DNA from: Verrucomicrobiota bacterium
GTDB lineage: Bacteria > Verrucomicrobiota > Verrucomicrobiia > Opitutales > UBA2995
Assembly: GCA_027297085.1 (NCBI GenBank)
Contig: JAPUIL010000400.1
Location: forward strand, 1 to 13,438
DNA: 13,438 nucleotides
Direction: 5' to 3'
Under the pieces are notes generated by a model. The model made no database searches. It had not been told where the DNA came from and saw only the letters and a program-made list of their open reading frames with translations. Positions 1 through 9,003 of this stretch are shown in pieces; within the stretch, counting starts at the first letter, position 1, and each line of letters starts with the position of its first letter. Position numbers and translations under genes: made by a program.

Positions 1-1784
1 TGAGAAAAGTCGGAGCCAATTACAGAGGATTAAGCCCGTTCACCAACGAGAAAACGCCTTCCTTCTATGTGCTTCCTGATAAAAATATTTTCAAGGACTT
101 CTCAAGCGGGGAAGCAGGCGATATTTATAAGTTTATCCAACTGACGGAACGCTTGAATTTCCAAGAAGCGGTGGAATCCATCGCCGCGCGATTCAATTTA
201 CCGGTAGAGTATGAAAAGGGAAAGGCACCAGACGGTTTCAAACCCTCGCTACGCAAGGAGATACTTGATATACACGATTTCGCTACCGAGTACTTCCATC
301 GAAACTTTTTTGCGGATACGGAGACGGGAAAATTTATTCGCCACTATTGGCAGAGTGACCGAAAATTTACTCTCGATGTCGCCAGGGAGTACAAGATTGG
401 ACTCACCCTCCCTCACGATCCCAAGTTTTTCCTAAACCTGCAAAAGAAAGACTTCTCCTATGAATCGTTAAACAAATGCGGTCTCTTTTACCCGGCCAGA
501 AATCCTGATTCAGGAGAACCATTGTTTCCTCGTTTCCGCGGTCGTTTGATGATTCCTATCCGTGAGCATGCAAATAAACGAGTGGTTGCATTTACTGCAC
601 GCCAATTAGAAATAACACCAGACGACGACCGATCACGCGAAGCCAAATACGTCAACTCACCTGAGACTCCGCTCTTTAATAAAAGCAACATTCTATTCGG
701 TCTTTATAAAGCGAAGAAGGAAGTGACCAAAGAATTGCCCTTCGTCTTGGTTGAAGGACAACTGGACGCAATCCGCTGTTGGACTATAGGATTGCCAGCC
801 ATTGCACCTCAAGGAACTTCCATTACAGAAAATCAGTTACTACTCCTAAAGCGGTTTCATGAGAAATTTGTTTGTTTGCTCGATGGCGACGAAGCGGGTC
901 GAAAAGCTGCGTTGCGCGCATTGCCCATGGCCTGGAAGGCTGGTTTGGATATTCAGTTCTATCCTTTAGCTGACGGATCAGATCCGGATGATGTCATTCT
1001 TGAAAAGGGAGACGCCTTTGTGGAGGAAGTTTACAAAGAAGCGATCTCCGCCCTGCCCTTTGCCATTCGTTCGCTACTGCCCGATGCTCATTCTGCTGAA
1101 GCGAGGGAAAAAAACCGGGTAGCAAATGCCATATTTGAACTGCTCACTCACCTCGATTCCGAATTGATGCGGGTTGAGTATATAGGAGAACTATCCCGCT
1201 TGTTGGGGATTAGGGAAGATGCCTTGTCCACTGACTTCAAAAACTACCTGACGACCAAGACACGACGCTCTCACCTATCCACAGAGCCTGAAACTCCCGG
1301 AAAATCTGGGGATTCACCTGATTCAAAGTCTAAGTTGACAAACGCTGAAGAAGACCTAATTTTGGCTCTTTTTGAATTTCCAGACCTTGGAGCGCATCTC
1401 TGTCAAGTTGTTGATAATGAATGGATTGATGATTCTCGAGCCAGTGGAAGAATCCTTAACAGGATTCTTGCCGAGGCTGAAGAAGGTTCTTGGCAAGGAA
1501 TCAACCAAATGGAGGAGATTGTTGAAACTGAGGAAGAGAGGAACTATTATTACAATCTACGATCGAAAGAAATTCAGACCAGTAACCTTTTGAGGAGCGT
1601 AGAGGATTCGATCGTAATAATCTACAAACGCTTTATACACAAACGAATACGCACTCTTGATATCGAGATTGCCAATGCGCAATCACTACCCTTTGAAACG
1701 CAGACTCATTTAGCGAAACAACGAAGCGCTTTGAAGCGTTCTATTTCAAATCCACCTGTTATACAAATTCCGTCCGATCTTTAA
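1..1784 (+). CDS. dnaG: DNA primase DnaG, 5'-truncated by the window edge
   Basis: Primase that makes RNA primers for replication, working with the DnaB helicase. The reading frame is open from base 3 to the TAA at 1782-1784, giving 593 visible codons; the true start lies upstream. A GTG at 69 would be a false start, because the preceding 22 codons clearly encode the zinc-ribbon region (RGLSPFTNEKTPSF). The RNA polymerase core follows, with RFRGRLMIPI near 525-560 and KYVNSPETPLFNK near 645-685. The Toprim fold shows the VEGQ acidic residue near 750, DGDEAG near 882-899 and DPDD near 981-992. The C-terminal part from about 1340 (NAEEDLILALFEFP) resembles the helicase-binding domain. All four expected zinc ligands are replaced by S, T, D and S (codons 33, 42, 96, 105), while the surrounding fold motifs and the catalytic Toprim residues are kept. 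It lies 11 bases upstream of rpoD, probably in one transcript. Confidence 0.96.
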   Translation, partial: RKVGANYRGLSPFTNEKTPSFYVLPDKNIFKDFSSGEAGDIYKFIQLTERLNFQEAVESIAARFNLPVEYEKGKAPDGFKPSLRKEILDIHDFATEYFHRNFFADTETGKFIRHYWQSDRKFTLDVAREYKIGLTLPHDPKFFLNLQKKDFSYESLNKCGLFYPARNPDSGEPLFPRFRGRLMIPIREHANKRVVAFTARQLEITPDDDRSREAKYVNSPETPLFNKSNILFGLYKAKKEVTKELPFVLVEGQLDAIRCWTIGLPAIAPQGTSITENQLLLLKRFHEKFVCLLDGDEAGRKAALRALPMAWKAGLDIQFYPLADGSDPDDVILEKGDAFVEEVYKEAISALPFAIRSLLPDAHSAEAREKNRVANAIFELLTHLDSELMRVEYIGELSRLLGIREDALSTDFKNYLTTKTRRSHLSTEPETPGKSGDSPDSKSKLTNAEEDLILALFEFPDLGAHLCQVVDNEWIDDSRASGRILNRILAEAEEGSWQGINQMEEIVETEEERNYYYNLRSKEIQTSNLLRSVEDSIVIIYKRFIHKRIRTLDIEIANAQSLPFETQTHLAKQRSALKRSISNPPVIQIPSDL

Positions 1785-1795
1785 ACCGATAGAAT

Positions 1796-3829
1796 ATGCC
1801 CGCCAAAACCATTAAAAAGCCAGCAGCACCCAAGAAAACGGCAAAAAAGGCCTTAAAGAAAGCAACGCTAAAGAAATCCGCCGCAAAAAAGACTGTAGCC
1901 AAAAAGGCAGCGCCAAAAAAAGTCGTGGCTAAAAAGGCTTCCAATGCAGCCAAGGAGCCTAAAGCTACAAAAAAGGCGTCCAAAAAAGAGACAGTCGAAA
2001 AGAAAGCTTCCAAGAAAACCGGTCCTAAAAAGGCAGCGGCAAAAACAAATAAATTAAGCAAAGAGGAAGCGATTAAAAAAATCGCCAAGAAGTTAGCGGC
2101 CAAGGGTGTTTCAAAAGACGCAACAAAAGAACCTCCTACTACGGAAGCTGCTCAACAAAAAGAAAAGGATATTAACGAAAAAATCCGTTTACTGATCCGG
2201 CAGTCCAAAGAGCAGGGATTCCTTACATTTGCTAATATCAATGAAGCTCTGCCGGAGACAATCGACAGTCCGGATGAAATCGAAAACGTAATCTCCATCC
2301 TTGAGAACCTGGAGATTGATATCATCGATTCGGAGGAAGTAGAAAGTTACAAACAGCGGCTTGAAGAATCCGAAGAGGAAGAAGTAAAGGCTTCACAGTA
2401 CGACATTCTCGACGACCCTGTCCGCATGTATCTCAAGCAGATGGGTCAAGTACCTCTGCTAACACGCGAACAAGAAGTAGAAATTTCAAAACGTATCGAA
2501 CGCGCTGAGCAAAAAGCACAGAGCATTTTGTTTTCAGTCGGAATCACTAGCCAGTTCCACATAACTCTGGCCAACAAACTGATTAATCGGGATGAACGAT
2601 TTGACCGAGTGGTTCTGGATAAAAAAGTCGAAAGCCGGGAGAACTACTTCAAAATGCTCCCCAAACTGCTCGAGACCGTTGAAGATCTTGAGGCACGTAG
2701 CCAAAAGGCTTGGCAGGACCACCTGAATGCATCTAATCCTACCAATGCCAAACGAGCCAATACCCGTTTTAAGAAGTACGAGACTCAGCTCTCTTCCAAT
2801 TTCAAAAAATTCTGTTTCAAGCTAAAGGTCTTCGAAGAATTTCTAAATAACCTCGGGCCTCAAATTAAGCGGATCGACGAGATTGATCATGAATTGAGTC
2901 TCGATGAACGGTCCAAGACCAAGAAGATCCCAGCCGAGATTAAAGAGGCAATGTACAAGGAGTTGGGGATATTCCGCAGTGACAGCCGTATCGATGCCAG
3001 CGAATTGGTTAATCTGGTTCGCGATGTCCGTATCGCCATGCGCCGGGCACACCGCGCCAAAACCGAAATGGTTGAGGCCAATTTACGTCTGGTTATTTCC
3101 ATCGCGAAAAAATACACAAATCGTGGACTTTCATTCCTCGACCTCATCCAGGAAGGCAATATGGGGCTCATGAAAGCGGTTGAGAAGTTTGAGTATCGTC
3201 GCGGATACAAATTTTCAACCTATGCCACCTGGTGGATTCGTCAGGCAATTACGCGGTCAATCGCCGACCAGGCCCGGACGATTCGTATTCCTGTCCATAT
3301 GATCGAAACATTGAACAAGGTCATGCAGGTACAAAAACAATTGTATCAAGAACTTGGGCACGAACCAACGGCTGAGGAAGTAGCTGAGGAAATGCAGCTG
3401 CCAGTGGAGCGGGTACAGTCCATCATGAAGATGGCTCAGCAACCCATCAGTCTGCAAAGTCCCGTCGGAGATAGCGACGACACCAATTTCGGAGACTTTA
3501 TCGAAGACAAAGGTGCAGAAAATCCATACGACATGACAGCTTACAGTCTACTGAGAGAAAAGATTGTCGATGTCCTGGACAGCTTGACTGAACGTGAACG
3601 TCGCGTGCTCTCTCTGCGTTTCGGATTGGTAGACGGTTACAGCCGTACCCTCGAAGAAGTTGGGCGGCAATTTAATGTTACCCGCGAACGGATTCGCCAA
3701 ATTGAAGCAAAAGCGCTTCGAAAGATGCGCCACCCTACCCGTATCAGACAGTTGTATGGATTTTTCGATGGCGATCACGTGGAGTCGAATCTGGGAATTT
3801 CCAAAACCGAACACCGGATGGGCGGCTAA
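1796..3829 (+). CDS. rpoD: Primary sigma factor RpoD (sigma-70) with a Lys/Ala-rich N-terminal tail
   Basis: Housekeeping sigma factor that directs RNA polymerase to -35/-10 promoters. It has 677 residues. Residues 1-115 are a low-complexity Lys/Ala/Pro tail with 38 lysines in the first 100 residues. Region 1.1 follows at about 122-185, region 1.2 at 203-235 ([17 protein letters not shown]), and a charged non-conserved region at about 240-410. Region 2 spans 425-500 ([27 protein letters not shown]), region 3 about 505-550, and region 4 590-648, with the helix-turn-helix [17 protein letters not shown]. After the usual end of region 4 there is an unusual tail of about 25 residues ending EHRMGG. 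The ATG at 1796 is the only ATG before region 1.1; the next methionine is residue 211, inside region 1.2. A shorter start would need an internal GTG near residue 44. No clear Shine-Dalgarno is seen. It sits between dnaG and a lipoprotein gene. Confidence 0.97.
   Translation: MPAKTIKKPAAPKKTAKKALKKATLKKSAAKKTVAKKAAPKKVVAKKASNAAKEPKATKKASKKETVEKKASKKTGPKKAAAKTNKLSKEEAIKKIAKKLAAKGVSKDATKEPPTTEAAQQKEKDINEKIRLLIRQSKEQGFLTFANINEALPETIDSPDEIENVISILENLEIDIIDSEEVESYKQRLEESEEEEVKASQYDILDDPVRMYLKQMGQVPLLTREQEVEISKRIERAEQKAQSILFSVGITSQFHITLANKLINRDERFDRVVLDKKVESRENYFKMLPKLLETVEDLEARSQKAWQDHLNASNPTNAKRANTRFKKYETQLSSNFKKFCFKLKVFEEFLNNLGPQIKRIDEIDHELSLDERSKTKKIPAEIKEAMYKELGIFRSDSRIDASELVNLVRDVRIAMRRAHRAKTEMVEANLRLVISIAKKYTNRGLSFLDLIQEGNMGLMKAVEKFEYRRGYKFSTYATWWIRQAITRSIADQARTIRIPVHMIETLNKVMQVQKQLYQELGHEPTAEEVAEEMQLPVERVQSIMKMAQQPISLQSPVGDSDDTNFGDFIEDKGAENPYDMTAYSLLREKIVDVLDSLTERERRVLSLRFGLVDGYSRTLEEVGRQFNVTRERIRQIEAKALRKMRHPTRIRQLYGFFDGDHVESNLGISKTEHRMGG
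1799..2140 (+). repeat. Low-complexity AAA/AAG-GC(N)-rich tract encoding a histone-like tail
   Basis: This in-frame stretch at the 5' end of rpoD is built of irregular short units coding for Lys-Lys-Ala, Lys-Lys-Thr and Lys-Lys-Ser steps ([21 protein letters not shown]). The units are imperfect and use both AAA and AAG as well as varied alanine codons. That argues for selection on the protein composition rather than a recent DNA repeat expansion. The protein resembles the basic tails of bacterial H1-like proteins. The opposite strand reads open as a Phe/Ala-rich shadow frame because of the same composition. Confidence 0.75.
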
Positions 3830-3832
3830 CAG

Positions 3833-4183
3833 GTGAAGCCCTTCTGGCAGTTTTGGGGATTTGCCTGGCTGTCATGTATGCTGTTTTTCGGCTGTGATTC
3901 AACCCAAACTATTGGTTCTCTGGATGCACCGCGTCTCGGTCCTTCACCTTTTATCCGTATCGGAAAAATCACGCATATTGACCTCAGATCGGCTACCGTC
4001 GTGGTTCTCCTCGATCGTAACAACACTACCCTTCCTGAAGATCTCTTTGTGCGGGATAACAGGCTCGATGTTATCGCCAAACTTAGGCCAACCGGCATAC
4101 GGACCGGAAAGAGCGTGGGAATGGTCCTCGTGCAAGGAAATCCCAAAATTGGCGAAGAAGTCGTCATGAATTCAATCCCATGA
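3833..4183 (+). CDS. Small putative lipoprotein of unknown function
   Basis: A 116-residue protein that I do not recognise as a named family. The N-terminus has a hydrophobic aromatic-rich segment (FWQFWGFAWLSCMLFFGC) with a lipobox-like end at Cys21, followed by Asp22. The lipobox is imperfect, with Phe at -3. In Enterobacteria an Asp at +2 favours inner-membrane retention; whether that holds here is unknown. The rest (about 40-114) alternates beta-strand-like hydrophobic runs (TVVVLLD, SVGMVLVQGNP, GEEVVM) and may be a small beta-barrel domain. The GTG start lies three bases after the rpoD stop and in the same frame, so only the TAA and one codon separate the two proteins. This suggests translational coupling to rpoD. 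No Shine-Dalgarno is visible. Other frames over this region are open but lack a signal peptide, so this frame is preferred. Confidence 0.7.
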   Translation: MKPFWQFWGFAWLSCMLFFGCDSTQTIGSLDAPRLGPSPFIRIGKITHIDLRSATVVVLLDRNNTTLPEDLFVRDNRLDVIAKLRPTGIRTGKSVGMVLVQGNPKIGEEVVMNSIP

Positions 4184-4339
4184 TGCCAATTAATAAATCA
4201 ATGAACTTAGTAAAGAGTTTGAAAAATCTCAAAACAGCCTTCTCAAAACAATATTTATAAGATTTATCTCGGTTCCAACCTCTTGACTTGCACAATCTAT
4301 CAGCATCGAACATTAATCAGACTTACCTTTTAAATTATT

Positions 4340-4612
4340 ATGACACCAACCAACCAATCATTCGCGTTTTTACAATCATTGGGACCCCTGGAAATCTTCG
4401 TAGTAGTTTTCCTGATCCTTCTGCTTTTCGGGGCTAAAAAGCTACCGGAACTGGCCCGTGGAATGGGAAAAGCCATGAAGGAATTCAAAAAAGCCACCAA
4501 AGATGTAGAAGAAGATATTCGGACAGCTATGGAAGAAGAACCAGAGGTTGAAGTGAAAAAAGAACCAAAACCTGTTAAAACACAACCCACCTCACCAGAA
4601 TCCGACAATTAA
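4340..4612 (+). CDS. tatA: Twin-arginine translocase subunit TatA/TatE
   Basis: Pore-forming or membrane-thinning subunit of the Tat pathway, which exports folded proteins across the cytoplasmic membrane with TatC. It has 90 residues, typical for TatA. It begins with a short periplasmic N-terminus and a single membrane helix at about 16-31 (LGPLEIFVVVFLILLLFG). The conserved hinge and amphipathic helix follow (FGAKKLPELARGMGKAMKEFKKA, given here as FGAKKLPELA then GMGKAMKEFK). The tail is acidic and then Lys/Pro-rich and disordered. It has the FG-x-KKLPE hinge expected of TatA; it is short compared with most TatB proteins. No tatC is present in the window, so the rest of the translocase must be encoded elsewhere. 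It stands alone, with 156 bases upstream and 80 downstream before mreB, and no recognisable Shine-Dalgarno before the ATG. Confidence 0.92.
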   Translation: MTPTNQSFAFLQSLGPLEIFVVVFLILLLFGAKKLPELARGMGKAMKEFKKATKDVEEDIRTAMEEEPEVEVKKEPKPVKTQPTSPESDN

Positions 4613-4674
4613 TTGATCTCTGGTGGTTCCACAAATTTCCAGCTCTTACTACCAATAGCATCACTCAAACCTGA

Positions 4675-5721
<1,047 letters not shown>

Positions 5722-5750
5722 TTCAATTATAAACCCAGCCGTTTCGTCCG

Positions 5751-6584
5751 TTGCCCAAGGAGCGTAACCAAAAGTTCAAACCGCTTATACTACTGGGTTC
5801 GGTGTTGTTGATTTGGATAATCGTCCCACCCTTCTTTAAGAAATTTACGGAAAACTTCTTCTACGAATTTCAAGCACCTGCCTGGATTGTTGGTTCCTTC
5901 GTTCGGGATGTTCAGAAGTTTTGGACAGGACGTCTTGAATCAAAACGAGATCTGATTGAAGAAGGTCGAGACCTGGCACGCCTCAACGCGACTCTCCAAT
6001 ACCAGGTTCAAGAATTGGAAGCTTATAAGGCACAGATAGATAGATTGGAAGCCCTGTTTAATCTTCCTTCTTTACCGACTTACCAGGTGGAAATCGGCCG
6101 GATAGCCCGCCGGGATACCAATGGCTGGTGGCAGGAAATCGTTGTCCGCAAAGGAAAGAATTTCGGCATTCCAGAAGGTGCACCTGTGGTATTTGGCGGC
6201 GGTGTAGTCGGAAAAGTTAGAGAGGTTAAACAAACTACTACCATCATCGACCTTATTACCTCCCCCAATATCCGGCTTGCTGCAGTTTTCGAAGGCGATA
6301 AACGTCCGGTACTCTACCAGGGTACCATATCCGGTCCTTTCGTCTCCCCAAAAGGCAATGTGGAGAAAGTACCTACGGACATTCAAATAAGCCGCGATCA
6401 TCCCAGAAGATTGGTAACCTCAGGCTTGGGAGGAGTATTTCCTCCAGGGTTGACCATTGGATGGGTTCGCAGGCTCGATGCATCCAGTGATGGTTTGTTT
6501 CAGAGTGGCGTTGTGGAATTATCGAACGATTTAAATGCTCTCAGAGAAGTGGCAATTTTAAAAAGTCTGGAATCCGATGGATAA
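5751..6584 (+). CDS. mreC: Rod-shape determining protein MreC
   Basis: Bitopic inner-membrane scaffold of the elongasome, known in other bacteria to bind and activate PBP2 from the periplasmic side. It has 277 residues. A short basic cytoplasmic N-terminus leads into one membrane helix at about 9-27. A coiled coil follows at about 60-104, then the two-beta-barrel MreC domain at about 110-272, including the conserved GVVGKV at 151-156 and GGVFPPGLTIG at about 227-237. The start is TTG at 5751. An in-frame stop at 5730-5732 and the absence of any other start codon before the membrane helix make this the best choice. The stop overlaps the mreD start by 8 bases, so the two are probably translationally coupled. 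Confidence 0.95.
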   Translation: MPKERNQKFKPLILLGSVLLIWIIVPPFFKKFTENFFYEFQAPAWIVGSFVRDVQKFWTGRLESKRDLIEEGRDLARLNATLQYQVQELEAYKAQIDRLEALFNLPSLPTYQVEIGRIARRDTNGWWQEIVVRKGKNFGIPEGAPVVFGGGVVGKVREVKQTTTIIDLITSPNIRLAAVFEGDKRPVLYQGTISGPFVSPKGNVEKVPTDIQISRDHPRRLVTSGLGGVFPPGLTIGWVRRLDASSDGLFQSGVVELSNDLNALREVAILKSLESDG

Positions 6585-7116
6585 AAACCCCGAGGCTTAT
6601 CAGTGGTTGATACTTTTCCTGCTTCAGGCAGTTGCCATTATGTTGCTTAGCCAGCTCAATCAATCTCTGACGACTGTGTCGCTCTTTCTATTTATCAATG
6701 GGCTGTTCATTACCTTTCCCGGGCTATTTCTTCCTTTAGGGCAAGGCGTAGCGGTCGTGGTTCTTCTATCTATTTTTTATGATTCTGGAGAATCCTGGAA
6801 ACTCGGAACAAGCCTGATCCCCAACCTGGCTCTGTTCGCATTCGTTTATTACCTTCGAAACCGCATTCGCTATGATAGACGGAGCGTAATAAAGCACATT
6901 ATCCTATTGGTGAATTCGGTACTCTTTTTCTATTATACAGTTCTGGCTGGAATCCGTTGGGAGGTAACCTCACCCTTCGTATTCCTCAACCTGGTACACC
7001 TGCTTGTTTCGCAATTAGTATTGCTCGCGGTCTCGGGTGGGTTGATAACTTTCCAAAAGGATGTATTGCGGATGTTTAGAATAGATATCGGAACCTCCTT
7101 ACGTGGCACTAAATGA
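6577..7116 (+). CDS. mreD: Rod-shape determining protein MreD
   Basis: Integral membrane partner of MreC in the elongasome. It has 179 residues, near the family norm of about 160-180. It is strongly hydrophobic, with about five to six predicted membrane segments: about 9-25, 31-50, 53-68, 78-92, 106-124 and 132-156. MreD is poorly conserved, so the call rests on the hydropathy pattern, length and position between mreC and PBP2. The ATG lies within the last codons of mreC and the TGA overlaps the ATG of mrdA (ATGA), which is typical of coupled translation and balanced subunit production. Confidence 0.9.
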   Translation: MDKNPEAYQWLILFLLQAVAIMLLSQLNQSLTTVSLFLFINGLFITFPGLFLPLGQGVAVVVLLSIFYDSGESWKLGTSLIPNLALFAFVYYLRNRIRYDRRSVIKHIILLVNSVLFFYYTVLAGIRWEVTSPFVFLNLVHLLVSQLVLLAVSGGLITFQKDVLRMFRIDIGTSLRGTK

Positions 7117-9002
7117 AAATCGTCGAAATATTCCAAAATTACAACACACGACTCCGAGTCGTTACGTATTTGTTGTTGGTCATTTTGATGGTGCTAACTA
7201 GCGGCCTTATCTACCGGCAACTGATTAAGTTTTCCGAGTATTCTGAAAGAGGTGACAGGCAGACTCTACGTCGAATTATTATTCCTGGTCCGAGAGGAAA
7301 CATTTACGACAGGGATGGACGGCTCTTAGTCGGTAACCGGGTTCGTTATTCTGCAGTTGTTTTTCTTAATGAATTGAGACCTGATTTTAGGAAGGAATTT
7401 CGGCTTCTGCGTGACCACTACAACTCGTTGCCACAAGATCAGTCCCCTGGAAATGGAGATATCCAGATTGAAGCCCGTCTAAATGTGGTTGAACGATACA
7501 TTGACCAGGTTGGTCAGGTGATTGGAAGAAATTTGGAGATTAACTCCAAGGATATTGAAAGGCATTTCGGTCAGCAATTACTCCTCCCATTTCCATTGAT
7601 CAACGATATGGAGCCGGAAGAGTACGCCCTGCTCCTCGAACAGATACCGGTACAATCTCCTATTCAAATATACACAACCAATGCTCGCTACTACCCCTAC
7701 GGCACATTAGCGGCTCATACAATTGGCTACGTAGGAAATACCCAGGAAGTGGATACCACAAATATGCCGGGCGATGACCTAATGACCTTTAAAGCGAGGG
7801 GCTACGAAGGTAAAACCGGCCTTGAAAAAAGATTCGATTCGCAATTGAAGGGAGAAAGCGGAGTAGAGATCTGGGTGGTGGATCCGTCCGGTTTCCAGTT
7901 TGAGCCAAAAGATAAAAAATCGCCGGTCCAGGGAAAAGACCTTCGTATTACTCTCGATTCCGAATTGCAGGATATTGCGGAGATGGGTTTGGGTGATCGA
8001 GTGGGAGCAGTAGTCGCTTTGGACACGAAACGAGGTGACCTCCTGGTAATGGTTAGCAAGCCCGACTATGACCTCAATGACCTCAGCCCATTTATCCCAA
8101 CCCGAATTGCCAAGGACATAAATGACCGGGGCGCCTGGATGAACCGAGCCTTACAGGGCTTGTACTCACCAGGATCAACCTTCAAAGTAATTACAGCTAT
8201 GGCCGGCTTGCGTGGAGGATTTATCAACGGAACATCTGAAACTTACTGCAGTGGAAGTTTCAATATTGGCAGTAGTCTTTATCGATGCTGGAACCCAATA
8301 GGACATGGAGATGTGAATCTTCACGAAGCCATACGCATGAGCTGCAATGTGTTTTTTTATAAATTCAGTCAGGACATTGGAGTCGACCTTATCAGCGCGG
8401 AAGCGAAACGATTTCACCTCCACGAACCAACCGGCATAGAACTTCCATTTGAGGCCACCAAAATGATTGTTCCGAGCCGCGAATGGAAAAAGGAAAATCG
8501 AAATCAATCCTGGTTTCCCGGCAACACGGCACACCTTGCAATTGGCCAGGGATTCCTCAGAGTTACTCCACTGCAAATGGCTTGTTTCACGGCTGCGTTT
8601 TCACGCAAGGAAACTCAGTTTAAACCCACCGTGGTCTTCGATCCCTATAGACAAACTGTTACGAGCCGGAGGGATATTGGATTACCGGATGGCGACTATC
8701 AACGGATCCTCGACGGCATGGAAGCGGCAGCTACAGACGGAACCGCCAAAATGATAAAAGTTCCCGGAGTGCGTATCGCCGCCAAAACAGGTACTGCCCA
8801 AGTTCAAACTCCCGAAGGAATGACCCAACTAGCTTGGGCTATCTGCTTCGCTCCGATCGAAGATCCTGAAATAGCAATTGCAGTGTTGGTGCAAGGACAA
8901 CGCCCGGACGATGCTCTCGGTGGTGGAACGACTTCAGTTCCCATAGCTCAACCTGTTCTGCAGCGCTTCTTCGAAAAGATGGGGCATGTAGCCGCACGCT
9001 AG
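7113..9002 (+). CDS. mrdA: Penicillin-binding protein 2 (elongasome transpeptidase)
   Basis: Class B PBP that cross-links peptidoglycan during lateral growth, in complex with RodA and MreC. It has 629 residues. One membrane anchor lies at about 17-35. The non-catalytic head opens with the dimerisation motif RGNIYDRDGRLL at 61-72. The transpeptidase domain has SxxK at Ser355-Thr-Phe-Lys358, SxN at Ser410-Cys-Asn412 and KTG at 558-560. Between SxxK and SxN lie Cys379, Cys392, His398 and Cys411, spaced like the zinc site reported near the E. coli PBP2 active centre. The start overlaps the mreD stop (ATGA). The usual neighbour rodA is missing; instead the gene runs head-on into a transglutaminase gene, with one base between the stop codons. 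Confidence 0.96.
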   Translation: MKIVEIFQNYNTRLRVVTYLLLVILMVLTSGLIYRQLIKFSEYSERGDRQTLRRIIIPGPRGNIYDRDGRLLVGNRVRYSAVVFLNELRPDFRKEFRLLRDHYNSLPQDQSPGNGDIQIEARLNVVERYIDQVGQVIGRNLEINSKDIERHFGQQLLLPFPLINDMEPEEYALLLEQIPVQSPIQIYTTNARYYPYGTLAAHTIGYVGNTQEVDTTNMPGDDLMTFKARGYEGKTGLEKRFDSQLKGESGVEIWVVDPSGFQFEPKDKKSPVQGKDLRITLDSELQDIAEMGLGDRVGAVVALDTKRGDLLVMVSKPDYDLNDLSPFIPTRIAKDINDRGAWMNRALQGLYSPGSTFKVITAMAGLRGGFINGTSETYCSGSFNIGSSLYRCWNPIGHGDVNLHEAIRMSCNVFFYKFSQDIGVDLISAEAKRFHLHEPTGIELPFEATKMIVPSREWKKENRNQSWFPGNTAHLAIGQGFLRVTPLQMACFTAAFSRKETQFKPTVVFDPYRQTVTSRRDIGLPDGDYQRILDGMEAAATDGTAKMIKVPGVRIAAKTGTAQVQTPEGMTQLAWAICFAPIEDPEIAIAVLVQGQRPDDALGGGTTSVPIAQPVLQRFFEKMGHVAAR

Positions 9003-9003
9003 A

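Noticed and set aside
69..71. GTG at 69 as the start of dnaG.
   Set aside because: The frame remains open to the window edge, and the upstream codons encode conserved primase zinc-ribbon residues.
1759..2103. Open frame of 114 codons on the minus strand, Phe/Ala/Leu-rich and membrane-like.
   Set aside because: It is the exact complement of the Lys/Ala tract of rpoD. The Phe-rich content follows from antisense AAA/AAG codons, and there is no start signal or domain.
3861..4169. Alternative +1-frame ORF of 102 codons and minus-strand ORFs overlapping the lipoprotein gene.
   Set aside because: They lack a coupled start or signal peptide; the 3833 frame has both and abuts rpoD.
4180..4260. 26-codon ORF (starting MMPINKSMNL) overlapping the lipoprotein stop as ATGA.
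   Set aside because: It is too short and lacks any family signature or ribosome site. It might be a coupled small protein, but nothing beyond the overlap supports it.
4184..4260. Search for a terminator after the rpoD-lipoprotein pair.
   Set aside because: Only a weak interrupted stem (GAG/CTC with A/T pairs) is present, with no U-tract, so no intrinsic terminator is called.
4283..4317. Possible promoter before tatA with TTGACT at 4283-4288.
   Set aside because: No good -10 hexamer lies 16-18 bases downstream; the nearest AT-rich match, CATTAA, is 22 bases away. The region may still hold a promoter, but I cannot place it.
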